Below are positions 16,445-24,737 of a DNA stretch of 34,813 nt, piece after piece; position 1 is the stretch's first letter; each line of letters opens with the position of its first letter. Origin of the DNA: Myxococcales bacterium (GTDB lineage: Bacteria > Myxococcota_A > Polyangia > Fen-1088); NCBI GenBank assembly GCA_003136095.1, contig PNBO01000171.1:1-34813 (forward strand), written 5' to 3'. The notes under the pieces are model-generated. The model ran no database searches. It had not been told where the DNA came from and worked only from the letters and a program-made list of their open reading frames with translations. The translations under genes were made by a program, and so were the position numbers.

Positions 16445-17443
16445 GTGCTTCGCGTCCAGCTAGAACAGCAAGAGCTCGCAGCAGCCCTCGGGATCGCGGC
16501 GGCCGCAAAGGCCTCAGGAGAACCAATTCGGTCCATCGGCACACTCGGCGAGCCGCAGGACAATGCGCTCTATTTCATCAGCCGTGGCCTCGACGACGCC
16601 CTCTCGGCCAGGTTCTCGACCCTGACGGGGTGTCTCTTCCTCGCCCGCCCCGGGCAGGGCCCATCCAGGCTGGGCGACGGTTCCGTCACCGTCGAGGTTG
16701 CGAATCCGCGACTGACGATGGCGCGTATCCTCCGCTTTGTGCGCGATCACGGTCGCCTGACCAAGCGCCTGAGCGAAAGCAGCATCCCGGCCTCAGCCCG
16801 AATCTCCCAGTGGGTTCATGTTGACGGCAATGTGGCACTGGGCCCTGAGGTGGTCATCGAGCCCTTCTGTTTCATTGGGGACGACGTCACAATCGGCGAC
16901 CGTACGGTCGTCCACTCAGGAGCTAGAATCCTGGCCCGCACCGAGATCGGCCCCGATTGCATCATCGGTCCCAATGCCGTCGTCGGATACGAAGGGTTCG
17001 GTCTCGAGCGCGACGAAAACGGATACTATCAGCGGCTCCCCCATTTGGGTGGAGTCCGAATCGGCGCCCACGTCGAGCTCGGTTCTCTCAGCACCGTTGA
17101 TGCGGGCACGCTGTCGCCGACCACAGTCGGCGATGGCGCAAAGCTCGATGCTCACGTGCATGTGGCCCACAATGCGCGAATTGAAGCCGACTGTATCCTC
17201 ACGGCAGGTGCCATCATCGGCGGAAGTGTGACCCTGGGGTCGGCCTGCTGGGTGGGGCTCAACGCCACGGTCCGAGACAGGGTGACCGTTGGCGGGCAAT
17301 GCTTCGTGAACATGGGAGCGATCGTGACTCACGACCTTCCCAACGGCGCTATCGTCTCGCACCAGGAGGAGAAGGTGGCTCGTCCGGCTCACCCCGTTCC
17401 CCCCGAGGTCATCCTGGCCGCCCGTTTCCGCTCCGAAGACTGA
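16445..17443 (+). CDS. LpxD-like hexapeptide N-acyltransferase
   Basis: 332 residues. An N-terminal LpxD-like substrate domain (about 1-105) is followed by a left-handed beta-helix of hexapeptide repeats (about 115-300). The region from GYEGFG (181-186) through VDAGTL and HVHVAHN aligns with the LpxD active site, and His242 in VAHN is at the catalytic-base position. It should transfer an acyl group from acyl-ACP or acyl-CoA to the amine of a nucleotide sugar. It is probably not the housekeeping LpxD: it lies in an IS-bounded island beside a deacetylase rather than near lpxA or fabZ. GTG 16445 is chosen because GAGGAGGAA lies just upstream. A longer frame from 16391 overlaps the deacetylase. 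Confidence 0.88.
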   Translation: MLRVQLEQQELAAALGIAAAAKASGEPIRSIGTLGEPQDNALYFISRGLDDALSARFSTLTGCLFLARPGQGPSRLGDGSVTVEVANPRLTMARILRFVRDHGRLTKRLSESSIPASARISQWVHVDGNVALGPEVVIEPFCFIGDDVTIGDRTVVHSGARILARTEIGPDCIIGPNAVVGYEGFGLERDENGYYQRLPHLGGVRIGAHVELGSLSTVDAGTLSPTTVGDGAKLDAHVHVAHNARIEADCILTAGAIIGGSVTLGSACWVGLNATVRDRVTVGGQCFVNMGAIVTHDLPNGAIVSHQEEKVARPAHPVPPEVILAARFRSED

Positions 17444-17720
17444 GTCACCGAGGGGACCCCGGCGGCGCTGTCATGTTGCTTCAGCACGACGCCGGCGCCT
17501 GGCCCGGCGGCCTTCTGGGCGAAAGGTCGCCCATCATCGAGGAAGTCGTGGGACTACGTCTACCTAGCTTCCCCCGTCGCGCGATCGAGCGAGTCCGTGA
17601 TGCCGAGACCTCCGGCCCGGTCGCGCAGATAGTGCCGTCGAAGCTGAGGTTGGCTAGCCCTCGACCGCTTCGCACACCGGCCGTGGCGGGAGCCGCTCGT
17701 AGTGGTCGTTGCGCTCGACG
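17444..17720. other. Gap with no recognisable gene
   Basis: The gap lies between the acyltransferase stop and the outer flank of the IS remnant. Open frames exist on both strands, but none has a start with a ribosome site or a recognisable motif. It is probably decayed DNA. Confidence 0.4.
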
Positions 17721-17887
17721 ACTGGGTATAGGGATAGTTCAGCTTAGTTCGGGCGCGTAAGTGAACGTAGGTTACATAACATCCTTTTATCGGACATTTG
17801 CCTGTAGCAGCCACATGAAAATGTCCGGTTCCAGCCAAGTAGAAATGTCCGCTTTCGGCGATGGGTTGTCGTGCGATAGCCGGACGT

Positions 17888-18140
17888 ATGGCGAAGGAAC
17901 TGGTGACCATGAGTCGAAGGGAAATCGACCGTCTAGCTGTGATCAGGCGCGTAGTTGAGAGACGGCTTTCACAGAAAAAAGCCGGAGAGCTAATAGGACT
18001 GAGCACGAGGCAGGTTCGGCGCTTGTGCCGGGCTTACGGCCGATGCGGGCCGATAGGCTTGGCGTCTGGAAAGCGCGGAATGCCGAGTAATCGCGGGTTA
18101 CCCGAGGAGCTTCGTAAGCGTGCAATGGCGATCGTGCGCG
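17888..18140 (+). pseudogene. Truncated IS1202/ISNCY-family transposase N-terminus
   Basis: The frame gives MAKELVTMSRREIDRL, then a helix-turn-helix region with KKAGELIGLSTRQVRRL and a GLASGKRGMPSNRGLPEEL segment, ending at IVRER. This is the typical N-terminal DNA-binding part of IS1202-group (ISNCY) transposases. The catalytic DDE portion that should follow is missing. After about residue 84 the frame runs into the right-end repeat (PWPKRIRSKMS) and stops at 18307. The start could also be ATG 17909. It cannot catalyse transposition, but could still bind element ends. Confidence 0.8.
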
Positions 18141-18141
18141 A

Positions 18142-18271
18142 GCGGATAGTCGTTTCGAGCGCCGTTTTGCCTTGGCCGAAACGCATCCGCAGTAAAATGT
18201 CCGATAAGAGACATTGCCTCAACCACAGAGACCTACACGTCAATCTGCCCCGAACTATCCCCTACACCCAG
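18142..18271 (+). repeat. Right-end repeat of the IS remnant
   Basis: This starts at GCGGATAGTCGTTTCGAGC and continues through CCTTGGCCGAAACGCATCCG, AGTAAAATGTCCGATAAG and ACCTACACGTCAATCTGCCC. Its first ~63 bases match the 21.5 kb copy with three mismatches. It is the best-preserved right end and provides the outward tip of the transposase remnant. Confidence 0.8.
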
Positions 18272-18314
18272 GGCGCTTGCCCGCCCCACGCAACGCCACT
18301 ACAATGAAAAGGCC

Positions 18315-19223
18315 ATGACCTGTCCTCGCGATGTCGTCGCCGTTCTCCTCTGTTGTCTACCCCTGGCGGCCGCGGCGCCCGCCGCGGCGGCGCCCGATCC
18401 CGCGCAAGGCAGGACGGCATTCGACGAGGGGCAGAAGCTGTTCGTGGCCGGCGACTACCGTCAGGCGCTGGCCTGGTTCGAGAGGGGCTTGCTGGACTCG
18501 GAGGACCCGGCCTTCTTGCTCAACATCGCCCAGTGCCATCGCTCCCTGGGCGAGCCCAAGGAAGCCTTGATGATGTTCAGGCTCTATCTCAAGTCGTCGC
18601 CGGAGGGAGTGAACCGGCAGGCCCGGGCCGTCGCGACGAAAGCCATCCGCGAGCTCGAGAGCGAGGCAGCGACGCCCGCGGTGGCCAAAGCCGTACCGGA
18701 TGCACGGCCTGCGCTGCCACCCGTCGCAGCGCCCGCGCCGGCAGAGCCCGCGCCGGCCATGCCGTCCACACCCTCGTCGGGGCGCTGGTTCCAGCAAGTC
18801 CCGGCCGCGCTGCCGGTCCTCGATCCTCTGCCGGAGCTCGAGGTGAAGGCCGCGCCGGCGGCGACGCCGAATGCGCCGGACAATACTGCGTCCACCGTAC
18901 GCCACCTGCGTCTAGCCGCCATCGCGTGTGACGGGGTCGGGCTGATCGCCGTCGGTACTGGCTTCTACTACTGGACGCGCGCCAGCTCGCTTTCCGATTC
19001 GGCCAACAAGGCGACCAACTACAACCAGGCCGCCTACGACGAGGGCAAGCGGGCCGAGAGCATGCAGTGGCTCTTCTACGGTGTCGGCGCGGTGGCGGTC
19101 ATGACCGGTGCGGGCCTCTTCGTCTACAGTAGGTGGTTGCCGACAGCGGAGCAGGCGAACGTGAGCCTGGCGCCCATGGTGGGGCCGGGCGCCGCTGGTC
19201 TCGAGGCCCGCGGAACATTTTGA
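18315..19223 (+). CDS. Secreted TPR protein with two C-terminal membrane helices
   Basis: 302 residues. A signal peptide (about 1-26) precedes TPR-like helices (about 30-115: FDEGQKLFVAGDYRQAL, PAFLLNIAQCHRSLGEPKEA). An Ala/Pro-rich linker (about 120-195) is followed by two hydrophobic helices (about 197-220 and 252-275), with a tail reading LAPMVGPGAAGLEARGTF. This architecture is frequent in Polyangia, often near Ser/Thr kinases, and its function is unknown. It probably sits in the inner membrane with the TPRs in the periplasm. AAAAGG precedes ATG 18315. The stop shares one base with the RCC1 gene start (TGATG), so they form one unit. Confidence 0.8.
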   Translation: MTCPRDVVAVLLCCLPLAAAAPAAAAPDPAQGRTAFDEGQKLFVAGDYRQALAWFERGLLDSEDPAFLLNIAQCHRSLGEPKEALMMFRLYLKSSPEGVNRQARAVATKAIRELESEAATPAVAKAVPDARPALPPVAAPAPAEPAPAMPSTPSSGRWFQQVPAALPVLDPLPELEVKAAPAATPNAPDNTASTVRHLRLAAIACDGVGLIAVGTGFYYWTRASSLSDSANKATNYNQAAYDEGKRAESMQWLFYGVGAVAVMTGAGLFVYSRWLPTAEQANVSLAPMVGPGAAGLEARGTF

Positions 19224-21046
19224 TGCGAAAAGCGTCGGCCCTTCGCGCGTACCTGCTCGTCGCCGCGGCCACGTCCTTCGGCGCGTGCGGCTTCGCTCCG
19301 CAGCCGAAGAGCGGAACCGTGGCCTGCAAACCGACTGGGGCCGCCTGTTGCCCCGAAGGCTACCTCTGCGTCGGGCGGGGAGCGAGCACAGCCGGCGGCC
19401 CCTCGGCCGGAACCTGCTGGAGCAAGCGGGATCTGCCACCCGCAGCGCTCGCTGCTGCGCATGACCACACCCCGACAGTTCCTAACGATCCCGCATGTCT
19501 GGTGACGGACTGGTTGCCGCTTGTCCCGGGAACGGGTGGGGCCCCTGGGCAGCTCGACGGTGGTGCGGCGGACGCTGCCTGGCTGCCCCCGACCGGCACG
19601 GGCGGGACCGTGACCATCGGTAAGCCCGACTCCGGCGCTGACGCTCCGCTGGGCCAAGACACCGCTTCCGATGTGCGGCTGTCGGGTACCGGCGGGTCCG
19701 GGGGACCGGCGGATGCCCCGGTCGTCGACGGTAGCGACACCGCTGCCGACGTCGCGTCCGAGGGGTGGCTACCAGTGCCCCTCGTTGACGCTGCCGACGC
19801 GCCGACGACGCCAACCATCGATGGTGCCTCCACCGATACGCCGCTGCCACCGGTCGATGATGCTGCTTCGATATCGCTCGACGGCGGTGCCGTCGATGGA
19901 GCCAGCCAGGAGGCTTCTGCCTCGCTGGATGCCGCGGACGATCTGGTCACGGGCGGCGAAGCTGGCGGCGTGGACACAAGCCCGGGCATCGAGGGAATCG
20001 TCACCAGCATCGGTGCCGGCACCTTCTTCACCTGCGCCGTGGTTCACGGCGGAGTGAGATGCTGGGGCAACAACGACCACGGCCAACTCGGCGACGGCAC
20101 GACCACGTTCCGAAGTGCGCCCCGCCCGGTGCCAGGTCTCGAATCGGGAGCTACCGTCGTCTCCGCCGGTTTCACCCATTCCTGCGCGGTGGTCAACGGC
20201 GGGCTGAAGTGCTGGGGCGAAAATCGGTACGGGGGCCTTGGCGACGACACGACAACAGACAGACAAAGCCCCGTTCAAGTAGTCGGCCTGGAAGCCGGCG
20301 TCACTACCGTTTGTGCCGGCTACCATCACACCTGCGCCGTGGCCAATGCCAAGGCGTGGTGCTGGGGCTACAACGACCACGGGCAGCTTGGAGACGGTAC
20401 CGCCATCGATCGACATGTTCCCGTCCTTGTTACTGGTCTGCCCTCGCAGGCTACGGTCGTTGCGTGCGGCACTGTGCACTCGTGCGCCGTCGCCGGCGGT
20501 GCGGCTTTCTGCTGGGGCGAGAACATGGGCCAGCTCGGCAACGGCGGCGGGATGGATTCCGAGGTGCCCGTTCAGGTGGGAGCCGTGACCTCGGGCGCTT
20601 CGGACATCTCGGCAGGAACCTACCTCGGCTGCGTCGTGGTCAATGGTGCGGCGTACTGTTGGGGCAACAATGGGAGCGGCGAGCTTGGCAACGGCGGCGA
20701 TCCGTACAAAACCGAGTACTCTCCGGTAGCCGTCTTTGGGCTGAGCGCCGGCGTTACGCGGATCTCCAGCAACGACCGCTCCCAAAGCTGCGCCATAGTC
20801 AATGGTGGCCTGCAGTGCTGGGGACTGGGCTCGTACGGATTGGGGGACGGGACCATCTACAACGCCACTACCCCCGTTTCCATCTTCGACGCCGGCACTG
20901 GCATTGTCGCCTTCAGCGTCGGCCACACCCACATTTGCGCCGCCACGGCCGACGCCCTGATGTGCTGGGGCCAGAACGCCGGGGGAATGCTCGGTGACGG
21001 CACCACGGTCGACAAACTCACCCCCGTTACAATCCCGCTGCCTTGA
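19223..21046 (+). CDS. RCC1-repeat propeller lipoprotein
   Basis: 607 residues. A lipoprotein leader ends in FGAC. A Cys-rich patch with CCPEGYLC follows, then a long Asp/Ala/Gly/Thr linker (about 100-255). The remainder holds seven RCC1/BNR-like repeats of the form HxCAVxxGxxxCWGxNxxGQLGDG, enough for one seven-bladed propeller. Each blade carries the paired cysteines CAV...CWG, suggesting a disulfide per blade. The protein is exported and lipid-anchored; its binding partner is unknown. Bacterial RCC1 proteins are not nucleotide exchange factors as a rule, so no such role is claimed. ATG 19223 is set by the TGATG overlap with the TPR gene. It is a likely client of a DsbA-type oxidase. Confidence 0.88.
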   Translation: MRKASALRAYLLVAAATSFGACGFAPQPKSGTVACKPTGAACCPEGYLCVGRGASTAGGPSAGTCWSKRDLPPAALAAAHDHTPTVPNDPACLVTDWLPLVPGTGGAPGQLDGGAADAAWLPPTGTGGTVTIGKPDSGADAPLGQDTASDVRLSGTGGSGGPADAPVVDGSDTAADVASEGWLPVPLVDAADAPTTPTIDGASTDTPLPPVDDAASISLDGGAVDGASQEASASLDAADDLVTGGEAGGVDTSPGIEGIVTSIGAGTFFTCAVVHGGVRCWGNNDHGQLGDGTTTFRSAPRPVPGLESGATVVSAGFTHSCAVVNGGLKCWGENRYGGLGDDTTTDRQSPVQVVGLEAGVTTVCAGYHHTCAVANAKAWCWGYNDHGQLGDGTAIDRHVPVLVTGLPSQATVVACGTVHSCAVAGGAAFCWGENMGQLGNGGGMDSEVPVQVGAVTSGASDISAGTYLGCVVVNGAAYCWGNNGSGELGNGGDPYKTEYSPVAVFGLSAGVTRISSNDRSQSCAIVNGGLQCWGLGSYGLGDGTIYNATTPVSIFDAGTGIVAFSVGHTHICAATADALMCWGQNAGGMLGDGTTVDKLTPVTIPLP

Positions 21047-21104
21047 GGTGGAAGCAGGCAGGTCGCTTGCTCCTCCCGCGCACCGCTGCCACCAAGCGAG
21101 GGCC

Positions 21105-21494
21105 ATGGCTCTCATTCGTGGTCTGGTCGCGGTTCTTGTGTGTTGTCTGACCCTAGCGGCGCCGGCGCCATCCCTGGCGGCGGCCGATCTTGCGCAAGGT
21201 AAGGGTCTCGCGCGAAGAAATCCGCGAAGAAATCTCTGGCACCTCCCCTCGGACAACCGCCGGCAAACCGCGAAGAAACCTCTGGCACCTCCCCCCTCGG
21301 TGAGCAACACCTCGAATGCGCAGGATTCCGCGTTGGAGGACGCTTCCACCATCCTTGATGGAGGGGCGTGTACCTGGCCCGCGAGTTTCACCCCCACTGG
21401 AGGGGATTCCGCTGTCGGGTGCTGGGCCCATGCGCTCTCTGGGACGACCGATGCCGGGTCATCGAGTTTCAGCTGCTTGGCATCCGGCGGATAG
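21105..21494 (+). pseudogene. Broken lipoprotein/TPR-leader gene remnant
   Basis: The first ~30 residues (GLVAVLVCCLTLAAPAPSLA, then AADLAQGKG) resemble the leader of the TPR gene at 18315 (VVAVLLCCLPLAAAAPAAAA, then PDPAQGR). The frame then departs into low-complexity sequence containing a 54-base-spaced direct repeat. It ends in a different piece (ILDGGACTWPASFTPTGGDS) that looks like part of another exported protein. No TPR helices remain. It ends where the right-end IS repeat begins. I read it as a recombination product, probably not functional. Confidence 0.6.
21219..21303 (+). repeat. Short direct repeat, two units
   Basis: CCGCGAAGAAATCTCTGGCA, then CCTCCCCTCGG (about 21221), recurs about 54 bases later as CCGCGAAGAAACCTCTGGCA, then CCTCCCCCCTCGG (about 21275). 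It lies within the broken leader gene and marks local duplication. Confidence 0.7.
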
Positions 21495-21605
21495 TCGTTG
21501 CAAGCGCCGTTTTTCCTTGGCCGAAACGCATCCGCAGTAAAATGTCCGATACGAAGCCTTACGTCCACTACGGAGACCTACACGTCAATCTGCCCCTACA
21601 CCCAG
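21487..21605 (+). repeat. Solo right IS end (copy 4)
   Basis: This begins GCGGATAGTCGTTGCAAGCG, has CCTTGGCCGAAACGCATCCG and AGTAAAATGTCCGATACG, then the outer flank GAGACCTACACGTCAATCTG to CCCCTACACCCAG. No transposase or matching left end is next to it. It closes the accessory island on the right. Confidence 0.82.
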
Positions 21606-22011
21606 TCTATCGTGGCTACTACCTCTGCATCACGCTACCTCAACTTGAGAGCGAATTCGAATCCGTCTAGACCAACGCTATGGCCGCCCATAAAGCCGTT
21701 GCAGCGGATGTGGTCGCCGCACGAACATCGCGTAGAATCGTGGGACCGGCTTGGAGGCGTCCAGACCGCTGAACGGCAAGGCGTTGACGGGCGGGGCCGG
21801 CTTGGGCGTTACTTGATGTAAGTCGAGAAGCGCCGCAACGATCGCAGGAGGGCAGCCGAAGCTCGTAGGCGCTGTCGAACAAGCCGATCAAGCTGAAGAT
21901 CCCGCCGCGGGGACATCGTAGTGTCATCGGAAGCCCCTGCCCGACGTGGAGTCGCCCGGTCTAGCCCTCGACGGTATGTAGATGGAACAATACCGAGCTC
22001 CGCACCGCCGT
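21606..22011. other. Intergenic region, no confident gene
   Basis: About 400 bases between the last IS-end copy and the pgpA stop codon. A minus-strand frame at 21667-21927 (beginning TLRCPRGGIFSLIGL) vaguely recalls the Cys-containing C-terminus of IS91-type transposases. It would need frameshifts to align, so I do not annotate it. Otherwise nothing is seen. Confidence 0.4.
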
Positions 22012-22467
22012 TCACAGCCACCCGAGCGCCCGCGCCGCGAGCACGAGGGCGGCGCCCCATAGGCCGGCGAAGACATCGTCCATCACCACGCCCCAGCCTT
22101 CGCGCAGACGCTCCGCCCGGCGCGCGGGCCAGGGCTTCCACTGATCGAAGATGCGAAAGAGCACCACGGAGGCGAGCACGCCTTGCCAGTTGTAGGGCGC
22201 GGCCGCGAGGGTGATGAGCACCCCGGCCACCTCGTCGATGCACACGATCTGCGGATCCTTGAGCCCGGTCGCGCGTACGACCTGCGTCGCGGCCCACACC
22301 CCGACGAAGGTGACGACGACGGCGCCCGCGGCGACGAACAGCGGCCCGCCGCGCGCCAGGAGCAAGTACAGCGGCACCGCCCCGATGGTCCCGGCCGTGC
22401 CCGGCATCTTGGGAACGCGGCCGCACCCGAACCAGACAGCCAGCCAGTAGGCCAAACGGTACTTCAT
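22012..22467 (-). CDS. pgpA: Phosphatidylglycerophosphatase A
   Basis: A 151-residue integral membrane lipid phosphatase that converts phosphatidylglycerophosphate to phosphatidylglycerol. The family motifs GCGRVPKMPGTAGT (14-27) and CIDEVAGVLITL (76-87) are present, along with FRIFDQWKPWPARRAE and MDDVFAG, plus three to four hydrophobic segments. ATG 22467 overlaps the upstream methyltransferase stop by four bases, which supports the start. It is the first core gene after the island. Confidence 0.93.
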   Translation of the reverse strand: MKYRLAYWLAVWFGCGRVPKMPGTAGTIGAVPLYLLLARGGPLFVAAGAVVVTFVGVWAATQVVRATGLKDPQIVCIDEVAGVLITLAAAPYNWQGVLASVVLFRIFDQWKPWPARRAERLREGWGVVMDDVFAGLWGAALVLAARALGWL

Positions 22468-23189
22468 GCGTCCTCGCCCAGCATACGCCGGACCTCGGCA
22501 GTGTAGCCACCGCTGTCGTGAACGACGAGCGACGGCTCGCTGCGGGCCTCGCAGCTTTCCCGGCGCACCTCGACGAGCACGCGGCCGGCAGAGGCGCCCG
22601 CACGGGGCACAACCAGGCGCGAACGCGCCACGGAAAATCCACGCACAGCGATGCCCTGCTGCAATTCGTCCCAACGGTCGAAGGGAAAGATCGTGGCCAG
22701 CCGGCCACCGGGCCGCAGGGCGACCGCCGCGACGTCGAGCCATTCCGCCAGGGTCAGGGTGACCTCGTGCTGGGCCAATGCCTTCTCGCGATCAGGCGGA
22801 AGCATGCCGGTGCCTACGGGGCGAAACGGTGGATTCGTCGCCACCAAATCGAAAGCCCCCGCCTCCACCACGCCCGCCTTGCGCACGTCCCCGAGGGTAA
22901 CACGCCACCGGCCCGCGAAGCCGTTGTCGCCCCTGCCCCGCTCCGCAAGCTCGGCCAGGCGTGGTTGGATCTCCACCCCTACTCCCGTCGCTGTAGCATC
23001 CTTTGCAAGAAGCAGGAAGGAAAGCGCGCCGTTGCCGCACCCGATGTCAAGAAAGCGTCCGCAGGGCGGCACGATGAACCCGGCCAGCAGCACCGGATCC
23101 AGGCTGCTGCGATACCCATTACGTGGCTGCAACAACTTCACGCGCCCGCGCAAAAGCGTATCGCGCGTGATCTCCGCTTCGTCGAGCAC
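22464..23189 (-). CDS. TrmN6-like N6-adenine tRNA methyltransferase
   Basis: 241 residues, class I SAM-dependent methyltransferase. The SAM-binding motif is FLDIGCGNGALS (46-57), and the catalytic motif NPPF (119-122) marks amino-methylation of adenine. The N-terminal LLQPRNGYRSSLDPVLLAGF (a YfiC/TrmN6 signature) supports tRNA A37-type activity rather than DNA or protein methylation. The exact tRNA target is not readable. It is translationally coupled to pgpA. Upstream lies a G-rich palindrome separating it from the DUF1015 gene. Confidence 0.88.
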   Translation of the reverse strand: MLDEAEITRDTLLRGRVKLLQPRNGYRSSLDPVLLAGFIVPPCGRFLDIGCGNGALSFLLLAKDATATGVGVEIQPRLAELAERGRGDNGFAGRWRVTLGDVRKAGVVEAGAFDLVATNPPFRPVGTGMLPPDREKALAQHEVTLTLAEWLDVAAVALRPGGRLATIFPFDRWDELQQGIAVRGFSVARSRLVVPRAGASAGRVLVEVRRESCEARSEPSLVVHDSGGYTAEVRRMLGEDA

Positions 23190-23228
23190 CCTGCTTCCGT
23201 CCTCCTACCCCGACGGCCAGGTGATTTC

Positions 23229-23324
23229 GTGGCCGTGGCCGTGGTCGTAGACGTGGTCGTATACGCAGACGATTTGTCCGGCCACGGCCACGGCCACGAC
23301 CACGTCTACGTCTGCGACCACGAC
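23229..23324. repeat. G-rich hexamer palindrome after the DUF1015 stop
   Basis: Left part CGTGGCCGTGGCCGTGGTCG and right part GGCCACGGCCACGGCCACGA form inverted arms. A perfect 15-base inverted pair lies inside: CGTAGACGTGGTCGT (23246-23260) and ACGACCACGTCTACG (23296-23310). The units are six bases long (GTGGCC/GTGGTC). It begins seven bases downstream of the minus-strand DUF1015 stop, a position suited to a terminator or mRNA-end stabiliser. A related single arm occurs at 29829-29865. Confidence 0.8.
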
Positions 23325-23330
23325 GATCTC

Positions 23331-24647
<1,317 letters not shown>

Positions 24648-24737
24648 GGCCGCAGGACTTTAGAGTCAGGGCGGTTGAATGCCAAGCGGGAACACTCGGC
24701 CACGACGTTCATTGGGGAGCGTGGGAGCGTGTATGCT

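Larger units (their letters stand above)
17721..18271 (+). mobile_element. Internally deleted IS1202/ISNCY-like element (copy 3)
   Basis: About 550 bases bounded by imperfect inverted repeats. The outer tips CTGGGTATAGGGATAGTTC (17722-17740) and GAACTATCCCCTACACCCAG (18252-18271) are inverted. The inner tips CTTTTATCGGACATTT (17784-17799) and AAAATGTCCGATAAGAG (18194-18210) are also inverted. The left end carries further AAATGTCCG repeats (from 17819 and 17843), like subterminal transposase-binding sites. Only the first part of the transposase remains, followed directly by the right end. It is therefore non-autonomous, MITE-like. Family assignment rests on the transposase N-terminus. Confidence 0.75.

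Noticed and set aside
21219-21303. CRISPR-like array
   Set aside because: Only two imperfect units, within a broken gene, with no further repeats, spacers or cas genes.
21667-21927. Possible IS91-like transposase C-terminus on the minus strand
   Set aside because: Only a short CPRGG...SLIGL resemblance, needing several frameshifts to align; too weak to annotate.
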